DNA from: Dinoroseobacter sp.
Lineage (GTDB): Bacteria > Pseudomonadota > Alphaproteobacteria > Rhodobacterales > Rhodobacteraceae
Reading direction: 5' to 3'
NCBI GenBank assembly: GCA_030066795.1
Contig: JASJAW010000015.1
Location: 1-64,000 of the forward strand
Length of the DNA stretch: 64,000 bases
Shown: piece by piece, positions 1-7,162 of the stretch
Position numbering within the stretch: position 1 is the first letter of the stretch
How the letters are laid out: the number at the start of each line of letters is the position of its first letter
The notes under the pieces: model-generated
Seen by the model: the letters and a program-made list of their open reading frames with translations, nothing else
What the model was told of the DNA's origin: nothing
The model's database searches: none
Position numbers and translations under genes: made by a program

Positions 1-70
1 CGACACCACGGCTCTCAGACTTCCAGACATCCCCTGAACACAAGAGAGACCCCAAAGGTGCGTCGCGGAA

Positions 71-115
71 CGGCTGGCTCAAACGGTGAAAAACCAAAGA
101 GCCGGCCGTTTTTTT
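71..115 (+). terminator. Rho-independent terminator
   Basis: A 10-bp stem (CGGCTGGCTC at 71-80 pairing with GAGCCGGCCG at 99-108, one G-U pair) is followed directly by seven T residues. The loop contains a small nested hairpin, GGT-GAAAA-ACC. It would end a plus-strand transcript entering from the left. One frame reaches a TGA at 35-37, which could be the last codons of that upstream gene, but too little is in the window to name it. Confidence 0.75.
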
Positions 116-213
116 ATTCGCATGAACCGCCGAACAAGACTGCTGTCACCTCTATCCAGCTGCCGCAAGCACAGTGTCCGCTTTCCGCTCAGAGCGGCCT
201 GCGTGGTTCAGGG

Positions 214-612
214 CTACATCAGGAGATTTGGCTCGGCTTGCTCCTTGAGTACTCTCCAGGTCCCCGCGCCATCAAGCAGCCGAACGGGCAGGTGCGCGAT
301 GCGTGAAGGATCGTCGATGTTTCGCATGTTGACCGCGCTCATGTCTGTGCCATCGTCTCGACGCTCTGCATGATCATAGTGAGTTATGCATCCGCAGACC
401 GAACAGTGGTTGAATTCCAGAGTCCCCTCGCCCCAACGGTAGCTTCTGAGTGCCTTCTGTTCGTCAGAAACGCGAATGGCCTTCCTTTGCTGGTATGCCC
501 ACAAGGCTCCATAGCGTCGGCAGACCGAACAATTACACTGCGTGAGTTTGCGGATTGGGCGCTGCATCTCAATTGTGACAGCACCGCAGTGACAAGTTGT
601 TCTGTACAGCAT
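214..612 (-). CDS. GFA family (CENP-V/GFA domain) zinc-binding protein
   Basis: This 132-residue protein has the cysteine pattern of the GFA fold: CHC at residues 7-9, CNCSVC at 26-31 and CSVCGC at 70-75, which in this family bind two zinc ions. The best-known member, Gfa, was proposed to speed formation of S-hydroxymethylglutathione from formaldehyde and glutathione. Most bacterial paralogues have no proven substrate, so only the fold is claimed. The ATG at 612 follows GGAAAG about nine bases upstream. It is a single gene; the plus-strand terminator at 71-115 lies beyond its 3' end. Length is normal for the family. Confidence 0.85.
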   Translation of the reverse strand: MLYRTTCHCGAVTIEMQRPIRKLTQCNCSVCRRYGALWAYQQRKAIRVSDEQKALRSYRWGEGTLEFNHCSVCGCITHYDHAERRDDGTDMSAVNMRNIDDPSRIAHLPVRLLDGAGTWRVLKEQAEPNLLM

Positions 613-645
613 CGGTGACTTTCCTGTTGGATCGGTTTCCTGACT

Positions 646-673
646 ACTGCCGTAACTGTTAGGTCACGGCAGT
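646..673. repeat. Imperfect inverted repeat
   Basis: ACTGCCGTAAC (646-656) and GTCACGGCAGT (663-673) pair over 8 bp, then one mismatch, then 2 bp, around a six-base loop. It lies upstream of the GFA-family gene and downstream of the cupin gene. There is no T-tract, so it could be an operator or an RNA-processing hairpin rather than a terminator. Confidence 0.35.
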
Positions 674-820
674 CCGAGCTGTAGACAGAGCAGAAGGTCT
701 CATGGGTCTGCAGAGGATCGAAGTTATGGGCCAGCGACGCCTCACGGTCAGCACCAGATGCTGCACTTTGAACGCGCTTGTAATGGTAATGGGCGAGCAC
801 TGCGCCGGGTCCTGCGCCCC

Positions 821-1273
821 CTATTCGTTCGCTTCGGGGGGCAGGAATTCAACGTCGTGTTCTGCCGAGACGCGGATCACGGCTTCCACATCTGTCATCT
901 CATGTAGCTCATCGAAAAGCTCTTTCAGTTTGCCCGCAGGAGAAACCCAGAACAGCGCACGGCAATGGCTCTCCGACTTGTTGAAATAGCCGTGGGGCAC
1001 CCCCTTCGGCATACGCACAACATCGCCGGGAAACGCTTTTGTCCATTGCCCGTCGAGTTTCAGATCCAGGACGCCTTCTTGTACGAGGATGAACTCATCC
1101 TGGGTGGTGTGTACATGTACCGGTACATGATCGCCGGGGGCTGAGTTGGTCTCGAAGGCAAAGGTGCTCTCGCAGAAGGCCTTCACGTAGTACTTCTGGC
1201 CCAGAATATTCAGCGTCACCCCATCGCTGCTTTCGCCCTTTCTGGTTACCCCGCCGTCCAGCTTCCGTTCCAT
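821..1273 (-). CDS. Single-domain cupin protein
   Basis: This 150-residue protein has one cupin barrel. HVH at residues 53-55, Glu60 and His94 (in PKGVPHGYFN) form the usual 3-His/1-Glu metal site. The frame stays open further upstream, but the ATG at 1273 is preceded by a strong AGGAGG and is taken as the start. It lies on the same strand as the NitT/TauT-type transporter but 275 bases beyond it, so cotranscription is possible and unproven. The fold covers dioxygenases, isomerases and ligand-binding proteins, and nothing in the sequence picks one. There is no signal peptide, so it is cytosolic. Confidence 0.8.
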   Translation of the reverse strand: MERKLDGGVTRKGESSDGVTLNILGQKYYVKAFCESTFAFETNSAPGDHVPVHVHTTQDEFILVQEGVLDLKLDGQWTKAFPGDVVRMPKGVPHGYFNKSESHCRALFWVSPAGKLKELFDELHEMTDVEAVIRVSAEHDVEFLPPEANE

Positions 1274-1548
1274 CTTTTCCTCCTGTCTTGGTTTCGACTT
1301 GAACCGACCCTTTCCAAAGGATGTGCCGTTTGACGCCGATGCTACCTGACGAAGGCGCCAGTTCAAACAGTTGCCCGCCCATGATGCCGCCGTCGACATA
1401 GCGGTCTTTGAACTCGCGCCCTCCTTTCTGGCAGGACCGGTCATGAGGCCACAGCGTTGAAACGAAGAGGGCATTCGCGCTCCGGAAATCGCTGTTTGCT
1501 TCGAGGATCAATCCGGGGTTGCCCGCAGGTCTCCGTTCAAGGCTCTGC
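1274..1548. other. Gap between permease and cupin genes, no convincing gene
   Basis: Both minus-strand frames across this stretch stay open for some distance, but the peptides are low in recognisable structure and resemble no family I know. It may hold a promoter for the cupin gene or the remnant of a decayed gene. I see no hairpin with a T-tract. Confidence 0.4.
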
Positions 1549-2349
1549 CTACAGGCGCCAGTCAAGCAGATACCGCTCGATCAGTCCGATGCCGAAACTC
1601 ACGACGACCCCGAGCACCGACAGGATAACGACACCTGCGAACAGGCGTTCAAGATCGTAGAGCGAGCCAGCCTCGAGTATGTAAGCCCCGATCCCGTATT
1701 CCGCTCCAAGCATCTCGGCGGCCACCAGGAGAATGATGGCGATTGCCAGGCTGATGCGGAGCCCTGAAAGAATGCCTGGCATCGCGCCTGGCAAAACAAT
1801 CTTGCGGACAATCGACCACCAGGAAAGCCCGAAACTCTGCCCCATGCGGATCAACGTACGGTCCACATTGTCAACTGCTCCGTAGGTCGCCACAACGGTT
1901 GGCGTGAACGTTCCAAAGGCGATAAGCGCGTACTTCGACCCTTCACCGATGCCGAACCAGATCACAAAGAGCGGCAGAAGCGCGATCTTTGGGATCGGAA
2001 AGATCGCGGCCACCAAAGGAACGAGACCCGAGCGAATGTAGGAAAAGAGCCCGATAAGAACTCCAATTGAAATGCCGAGGCTTACGCCGATTGCTGCACC
2101 CACGACTAAACGGGACAAAGATGGCCCAAGATGCTTGAACAACATGCCGCTCGCGTAAAGCTCACGAAACGTGTCGAGTACATCTGAGGGCCGGGGCAGC
2201 GTCAGCGCAGATATCCATCCTGCGCGCGTACCCCATTCTGCAACCAGTATCAGGCTAACGAAGACGGCAAATCCGGCCCAGCGCCGCGGTACCGGCGCGA
2301 AGCCGCCGCCACGGAAAGCGACTGGCCGGCCGAGCTTCTTCTCAGCCAT
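1549..2349 (-). CDS. NitT/TauT-type ABC transporter permease (SsuC/TauC-like)
   Basis: This inner-membrane permease has 266 residues and about six hydrophobic segments. It carries the BPD permease EAA loop (GQSFGLSWWSIVRKIVLPGA) that contacts the ATPase. It belongs to the family that imports alkanesulfonates, taurine, nitrate or thiamine precursors. Its start overlaps the end of the ATPase gene by 8 bases, indicating translational coupling in a solute-binding protein, ATPase, permease operon. The substrate cannot be read from the permease. Length is normal for the family. Confidence 0.9.
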   Translation of the reverse strand: MAEKKLGRPVAFRGGGFAPVPRRWAGFAVFVSLILVAEWGTRAGWISALTLPRPSDVLDTFRELYASGMLFKHLGPSLSRLVVGAAIGVSLGISIGVLIGLFSYIRSGLVPLVAAIFPIPKIALLPLFVIWFGIGEGSKYALIAFGTFTPTVVATYGAVDNVDRTLIRMGQSFGLSWWSIVRKIVLPGAMPGILSGLRISLAIAIILLVAAEMLGAEYGIGAYILEAGSLYDLERLFAGVVILSVLGVVVSFGIGLIERYLLDWRL

Positions 2350-3109
2350 TGACCAGCTCGGCGTCGGCAGCGCGGGCCTCCTCGCGCATTAACTGCCACA
2401 AGTGCTTCTGCGGAGCCTCAAGATCGGCGTCCCCGAACGCGCGTTCCGACAGGGGCTTGTCAATGTCCACGATCTCGCGCACGCAGCCCGGACGGCGCGA
2501 CAGAACGACGACGCGATGACCAAGCCTCACTGCTTCGCCAAGATTGTGCGTCACGTAGATTGCCGTGAACGGCTGGCGCGTCCAGAGAGCGATCAAATCG
2601 TCCATAAGAAGCTCCCGCGTTTGGCTGTCGAGCGCGGAAAGCGGTTCGTCCATCAGCAAAAGAGCGGGATTAACCGCCAACGCACGCGCGATCGCAACGC
2701 GCTGCTTCATCCCCCCCGAAAGCTGCTTGGGCAGGGCTTCAGAGAAATCGCTCAGGTTGGTGCGCATCAGCACATCATCGATTATCTTTTGGGCCGCGGC
2801 AGCACCAATCCCGTGGTCTTCAAGAACAAGGGAGACATTGCCCGCGACCGTTCTCCAGGGCAGCAGCGCGAAGTCCTGGAAGATGTAGGTGAGCGGGTTC
2901 AAGCTCCCCACCGGTGGATCTCCCATCTGCAAGACCTGCCCGCTTCCGGGTTTTTCCAACCCGCCGATCAGTCGTAGCAGCGTCGACTTCCCACAGCCTG
3001 ACGGGCCGACGACGCACACGATTTGCCCGTTTGAGACATCCAGCGAGATATCCCGCAGCACTTCCACGCCGCCGTAGCAGTGGCTGATGCCATCTATCCG
3101 GATGTCCAT
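2342..3109 (-). CDS. NitT/TauT-type ABC transporter ATP-binding protein (SsuB/TauB-like)
   Basis: This cytoplasmic ATPase has 255 residues and powers the importer formed with the neighbouring permease. Walker A is GPSGCGKST at residues 35-43, the ABC signature is LSGGMKQR, and Walker B is LLLMDEP followed by the SALD D-loop and the switch histidine in YVTHNLGEA. All catalytic motifs are intact. The gene lies 60 bases after the solute-binding protein gene and overlaps the permease gene by 8 bases. Closest relatives by motif are SsuB and TauB; the substrate is not determined. Confidence 0.92.
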   Translation of the reverse strand: MDIRIDGISHCYGGVEVLRDISLDVSNGQIVCVVGPSGCGKSTLLRLIGGLEKPGSGQVLQMGDPPVGSLNPLTYIFQDFALLPWRTVAGNVSLVLEDHGIGAAAAQKIIDDVLMRTNLSDFSEALPKQLSGGMKQRVAIARALAVNPALLLMDEPLSALDSQTRELLMDDLIALWTRQPFTAIYVTHNLGEAVRLGHRVVVLSRRPGCVREIVDIDKPLSERAFGDADLEAPQKHLWQLMREEARAADAELVNG

Positions 3110-3169
3110 GTCGCGACCTTCACAAGGTGGCGGGACCGGCGCGCGCCGATCCCGCCAGGGGAAATGCTC

Positions 3170-4183
3170 TCAAGCGCCTATCGTCTCAACATACGAACTA
3201 TCGACCAGTTGATCGATTGAGATGTCCGCGTCCACAAGACCTTCCGACTGGAACCAGCTGAGTTGGTCCTGAACGGACGCGATGTTCAGCGCAGCGCCTT
3301 TGTTAAGCCGCATCGTTCCATTGATAATCGAGGGGGCCGCCTTGTCGCGAGGTCGGTCGGTATAGACGTATTTGTGGATCAGATCGACCATGGCGTCCTC
3401 ACTGGCGGTTTTGTCAATCATTGCAGCCGCGTAGTCGTCTACGCCCCTCGAGAATCCAGCCAGGAAACTCTCGGTTAGCCCGCGCTCCTCGGCTGCGTTT
3501 TTCGCCGAGGTAAACACAGTAGTCACCTGGTAGTCGGGGATATAATCCGCAACATTGCCGATAATATGCACCGCGCCAGAACCGGCGAGTGGCTTGGCTA
3601 TATGGGGGACGATAGACCAGCCATCGACTTGGCCCGACTTCATCGCCCCGATGATGGCGCCCACTTTCTGGAGCGGCACAAACGACAGGTCGATCTCTTC
3701 CGCAGCGGCCATCTTCGAGCCCATGTAGTGGAAAGACGAACCCGGCTGCGTCACGGCAAACCTCTTGCCATCAAGGTCCGTTGGGGTTGTCACGCCCTCC
3801 TGAAAGGCTGCATCCGAGGCAAGATACTTTTGTCCGTCGATGCCCTCCTCTTCGCTTAACGCGCCGCCAATCACCTTGATCGCGTTCTTCTGAGCCAGGT
3901 TAATCAGGCCACCGGAAATCGCCGTCACGGCATAGTCCACGTCACCCGATGCAATCGCCACAGCCATGGGCTGAGCGGCTTGAAAGAATTCGAACTCAAC
4001 ATCGAGGCCGGCTTCGGAGAAATATCCACGTTCGAATGCGACGAAACTGCCAGAGTGCGATGTGAAACGCAGTGCGCCCACCTTCACCTTCTTGTTGGCA
4101 GCCAGCGCCGGAGCGCTGATACCAGCCGCCGCCATTGTTCCGCTCATCAAAGCAAGCGCCTTGCGGCGATTGAGTTTTGCCAT
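3170..4183 (-). CDS. NitT/TauT-type ABC transporter substrate-binding protein (SsuA/THI5-like)
   Basis: This periplasmic binding protein has 337 residues and is first in the transporter operon. The N-terminus (NRRKALAL, then a hydrophobic stretch ending in APALA) looks like a twin-arginine-type signal peptide, although it lacks the full consensus. The mature part shows the NMT1/THI5 fold (KVKVGALRF and ERGYFSEAGLDVEF near the start). Known family ligands include sulfonates, taurine, nitrate and pyrimidine precursors; none can be chosen here. A strong GGGAGGGG ribosome-binding site precedes the ATG, and a perfect inverted repeat at 4197-4209 lies just upstream. Confidence 0.88.
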   Translation of the reverse strand: MAKLNRRKALALMSGTMAAAGISAPALAANKKVKVGALRFTSHSGSFVAFERGYFSEAGLDVEFEFFQAAQPMAVAIASGDVDYAVTAISGGLINLAQKNAIKVIGGALSEEEGIDGQKYLASDAAFQEGVTTPTDLDGKRFAVTQPGSSFHYMGSKMAAAEEIDLSFVPLQKVGAIIGAMKSGQVDGWSIVPHIAKPLAGSGAVHIIGNVADYIPDYQVTTVFTSAKNAAEERGLTESFLAGFSRGVDDYAAAMIDKTASEDAMVDLIHKYVYTDRPRDKAAPSIINGTMRLNKGAALNIASVQDQLSWFQSEGLVDADISIDQLVDSSYVETIGA

Positions 4184-4558
4184 AATCCCCTCCCTGAGAT
4201 CATTGATCTGAATTTAGGACTGTCCCGAAGCCCGCAGCTTTTGATTTGCAGGTCCCCCAACTGGCCATCTGACAGCGTAGCTTATCCATGTTCTGAGGAA
4301 TGCAAAAGACAAGGTCGCGACAATTCTCTGTGCATCCGCTTCGATTTAGAGGAAGCCGCTCCGCACCGATGCTACCAGTCCGTCGCTTTGATAGCTGCGG
4401 ATCGGCGCGTGTTGCAGTGCCTGCATCAGTCTGCTTCGTCCGCATAGCCGTCGTCCCGATACCTGAAATGCGCTGCAGCGGTTGGATGACAGCGTGGCCG
4501 ACAAAAACAAAAAAGCTGAGTGCCGAGAGTTTTTTCAGGCTTTGGTTTCCCAGACGTA
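4184..4558. other. Leader region of the NitT/TauT-type operon, no gene
   Basis: This 375-base stretch lies between the AraC-type regulator and the substrate-binding protein gene, both on the minus strand. Short open frames on both strands have no recognisable family and weak ribosome-binding sites. It probably holds the promoter of the importer operon. A short A/T-rich patch lies near 4504-4532. Confidence 0.5.
4197..4209. promoter_or_regulatory. Perfect 13-base inverted repeat, candidate operator
   Basis: AGATCATTGATCT is a perfect palindrome around a central T. It ends 13 bases before the ATG of the substrate-binding protein gene and overlaps the start of its ribosome-binding region. A repressor bound here would block transcription or translation initiation. 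No second copy was noticed nearby. Confidence 0.4.
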
Positions 4559-5392
4559 TCAAAAGATGTCGGTCTTGCGATGTCTTTGTCGGTAGTTGTT
4601 CGGCGTCGTCCCGTACTGCTGTCGAAAAAGGCGATGGAAGTAGCTGAGGTTTTCAAAACCGCAATACGATGCCAGATCCGACAATGACCTATCGGTGCCG
4701 GCCAGAAGCATGGCTGCATGCTGCACACGGATGCGGTTGATATACTGGGTTGGGCTAAGTCCCAAATATCTCCGTGTTTGGCGGCAAACGTGCTCATGAC
4801 TCCGTCCAGCCTCGGCCAGAAACCCGTTGGCGCCTTGTCGAAATATCCTGGGCTCTCGCGCGGCGCGACAGGCGGCCAGTAGCCAAGCCGGAGCTCGATC
4901 ATCTATTTCCTCACCAGCATCCAAAACGTGTGTGATGACGGACAAAAGATAGTTCTCGATTCTCGCAAGGCTGCGATGGGAGGTTTGGAGCATTTGCAGA
5001 GAATTCACGGCCCGTTCGAGCTGAGGACCATGGAGCCGCAGTGCGGCCGGCAAAAGCCCATTATGCCAGAAAAATCGCCCCGCCAGTTCTATATCATATC
5101 GCTCTACAAGATGTACCGCGGTCTCTTGCCGGAACATCACGTTCAGAATACGGGCGCCGGTGCCGGGAACACCTTGTAAAGCGTGGGTGTCGGAGGGTCG
5201 TATGAAAACCAGATGGCCGCGTCCAAGCAGCTCTTCCACTCCGTTGATCCAGTGGTGGACCTGGCCTTGGTCGACCAACATGAGCTCGTAATAGTCATGG
5301 TTGTGCTCCAGCAGCGGAAGGACTTCGGGCAGGTCTTTGCGGGTAAAATGAAACGCTTCAGCCTTACCGATATACGTATCAATTTTGAACAT
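4559..5392 (-). CDS. AraC-family transcriptional regulator with N-terminal cupin sensor
   Basis: This protein has 277 residues from the ATG at 5392; a GTG at 5410 would add six. The N-terminal half is an AraC-type cupin (HNHDYYELMLVDQG, then GHLVFIRPSDTHAL), which in RhaS/AraC/MelR relatives binds a small ligand, often a sugar. Residues from about 190 on form the double helix-turn-helix, with the second-motif signature GFENLSYFHRLFRQQYG. It is divergent from the PhyH/ABC/mannosidase cluster and on the same strand as the NitT/TauT-type operon, so it could control either or both. The 158-base divergent spacer carries a matched pair of 9-base arms. Confidence 0.9.
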   Translation of the reverse strand: MFKIDTYIGKAEAFHFTRKDLPEVLPLLEHNHDYYELMLVDQGQVHHWINGVEELLGRGHLVFIRPSDTHALQGVPGTGARILNVMFRQETAVHLVERYDIELAGRFFWHNGLLPAALRLHGPQLERAVNSLQMLQTSHRSLARIENYLLSVITHVLDAGEEIDDRAPAWLLAACRAAREPRIFRQGANGFLAEAGRSHEHVCRQTRRYLGLSPTQYINRIRVQHAAMLLAGTDRSLSDLASYCGFENLSYFHRLFRQQYGTTPNNYRQRHRKTDIF

Positions 5393-5422
5393 TTTCTGCG
5401 GGCGTCGCACGTTTTTACTCGC

Positions 5423-5493
5423 TTTCGCAGATGCAAAATCTACGAAAAAAGATCAATATAGTACATGTTTTTGTCAAGTGGGGGTCTGCGAAA
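5423..5493. promoter_or_regulatory. Spaced inverted repeat in the araC/phyH divergent promoter
   Basis: TTTCGCAGA at 5423-5431 is exactly mirrored by TCTGCGAAA at 5485-5493, with centres 62 bases apart, about six helical turns. It fills the spacer between the AraC-family gene and the first PhyH gene. On the minus strand a consensus-like TTGACA (5472-5477) could be a -35 box for the regulator, although no good -10 follows. The arms are candidate binding sites for the AraC protein. Confidence 0.45.
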
Positions 5494-5550
5494 ACTCCAA
5501 TCGCTATCGTACGTTGTCTGGGCGCGATGTTGCGGGGAGGGCAACACAGC

Positions 5551-6384
5551 ATGGAACTCACGATGGATCTTGATTTGGGATTTCGTCCCGTGTCAGCGTC
5601 TGCTGCGCAGAGCCTCAGCCAAGAACAGATCACGCAGTACAACCGGTTTGGATATGTCCAGCCGTTTGATGTCTTCTCAACCGAGGAGATCGCGGCACTG
5701 CGCAGCTACTTTGACCGCCTTATGGCCGATCTGGGGGAGGAGGGCGCCTACGGTATCAACTGCTATCAGGCCCGTATGGCCGGGATCTGGGATATTGCCA
5801 CCGAGCCGCGGATCTTGGATCTCGTTCAGGATATTATCGGTGAGAATATCATTTGTTGGGCCAGTGCCGTTCTTTCAAAGCCCGCCGGTGATCCGCGACA
5901 GGTGCCCTGGCATCAGGACGCGTCCTTTTGGAAGTTGAGTCCAGCGCGCACAGTTACGGTTTGGCTGGCTATTGACGACGCGGACGAAGCCAATGCCGCG
6001 ATGCGGTTCATTCCCGGCACCCACAATCAGGGGGCGATCGAGACATCGGCGATGGGCGATAATTCCGTTTTTCACAAAGGAATTGCGCAAGCGGAACGAT
6101 TTGGCGCGCCATTTACCAACACGCTTAAGGCCGGACAGATGTCCATGCATGCGGATATGCTCGTGCACGGCTCTCTGGCGAACAGCTCGGAACGGCGCCG
6201 TAGCGGCCTGACTTTGCGCTACTGCCCGCCGGAGGTCCGGATCGTTGATCCCGACTGGGCCCGTGGTGTTGAAGCGATCCTCGCCCGTGGGACAGACCCG
6301 AGCGGTCACTGGCAGCACCATTCGCGGCCGCAGAACGACGATATTCTCAAGACATCAAGTCCCCATGTGGTGGGCAATAACTGA
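5551..6384 (+). CDS. Phytanoyl-CoA dioxygenase (PhyH) family Fe(II)/2-oxoglutarate oxygenase, copy 1
   Basis: This cytosolic non-heme iron oxygenase has 277 residues. It has the complete facial triad (His121 and Asp123 in PWHQDASFW, His206 in MLVHGSLAN) and a downstream Arg expected to hold 2-oxoglutarate. Because the Asp is present it should hydroxylate rather than halogenate. The frame stays open upstream, but the ATG at 5551 has GGGGAGG ten bases before it. It opens the plus-strand cluster under the divergent AraC-family regulator. PhyH relatives hydroxylate acyl-CoAs, ectoine, phosphonates and other small molecules, so the substrate is open. It is not a duplicate of the second PhyH gene; the two are only distantly alike. 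Confidence 0.85.
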   Translation: MELTMDLDLGFRPVSASAAQSLSQEQITQYNRFGYVQPFDVFSTEEIAALRSYFDRLMADLGEEGAYGINCYQARMAGIWDIATEPRILDLVQDIIGENIICWASAVLSKPAGDPRQVPWHQDASFWKLSPARTVTVWLAIDDADEANAAMRFIPGTHNQGAIETSAMGDNSVFHKGIAQAERFGAPFTNTLKAGQMSMHADMLVHGSLANSSERRRSGLTLRYCPPEVRIVDPDWARGVEAILARGTDPSGHWQHHSRPQNDDILKTSSPHVVGNN

Positions 6385-6399
6385 TCAGGATTAACACAC

Positions 6400-7080
6400 T
6401 TGCAGATAACATGGCTGGGCCACGCAGCATTTAAGCTGACCGACAATTCAGGGGTGTCCGTTATAACGGACCCCTACACGCCGGAGGGCGTGGGGTATCC
6501 GCCCATTCGGGAAACCGCTGATCTGGTGATTATTTCCTCCGATGACGACAGCGCCCATTGCCGCGCGGACCTCATTTCGGGGGAGCCGGTAGTGGTAAAC
6601 GCACTGACTGTCGCGCAATCCGGTGGACGTGACGAGGCTGCAGGTGTGCAGGTCAAAGCGATTGAGGCTGCCGAGTGGGACCATCACCCCGAGCATGAAG
6701 TGCCGGGCCAGAACGGCATGTATCGGTTCGAACTGGATGGGCTGAAGATTGCGCATATGGGCGATGTCGGGAACCCGCTCTCGGATGCGCAGATCGCGTT
6801 TTTTGAGGATGTGGATATTCTGCTTGCTTTGGCAGGCGGCTATCTGACCATCGAACTTCCGGACCTGATGAGAATGATTCATCGCGTGCGTCCAAAACTG
6901 GTTATTCCCATGCATTTCCGCACATTGACGTACAAACCGCGAAACACGATGTGGATCCAGAGCTTCCTGAACCATTTCAAAGAGGAAGACATCGATTTCG
7001 CTTGCAACCATACTGTCGAAATTCGCACTGACACATTGCCAAAAGACACGCGTGTCTGTGTTCTTGATTATCTAAGATGA
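6400..7080 (+). CDS. UlaG-like metallo-beta-lactamase-fold protein with degenerate metal site
   Basis: This protein has 226 residues. The fold is clear (WLGHAAFKLTD, then VITDPY, IAHMGDVGNPLS and VIPMHFRT), matching the COG2220/UlaG-like MBL branch that includes lactonases. The main HxHxDH motif, expected after the strand ADLVII, is replaced by SSDDDSAH at residues 46-53. The Asp of GD and the late His of MHF remain, so ordinary two-metal hydrolysis is doubtful. The start is a TTG 15 bases after the PhyH stop; no better start fits the fold. As second gene of the cluster it may act on the oxygenase product or have become a binding or regulatory protein. Confidence 0.8.
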   Translation: MQITWLGHAAFKLTDNSGVSVITDPYTPEGVGYPPIRETADLVIISSDDDSAHCRADLISGEPVVVNALTVAQSGGRDEAAGVQVKAIEAAEWDHHPEHEVPGQNGMYRFELDGLKIAHMGDVGNPLSDAQIAFFEDVDILLALAGGYLTIELPDLMRMIHRVRPKLVIPMHFRTLTYKPRNTMWIQSFLNHFKEEDIDFACNHTVEIRTDTLPKDTRVCVLDYLR

Positions 7081-7085
7081 CCTCG

Positions 7086-7128
7086 GGCGCCCGCGGGCGG
7101 TCAGAGTCAAGAAAGCCCGCGGGACGCC
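7086..7128 (+). repeat. GC-rich intercistronic stem-loop before the binding-protein gene
   Basis: CCCGCGGGC (7090-7098) pairs with GCCCGCGGG (7115-7123), and GGCG/CGCC extends the stem past a one-base bulge. The loop is 16 bases. With no T-tract it is more likely an mRNA stability or processing element than a terminator, and it ends 34 bases before the binding-protein ATG. Confidence 0.6.
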
Positions 7129-7162
7129 GCGGCATCAGAGAAAGACCCTAGGGAGGACAAAC

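Noticed and set aside
1274..1565. Possible decayed gene upstream of the cupin
   Set aside because: Open in two frames but no family recognised and no ribosome site with a sensible start; kept only as a gap remark.
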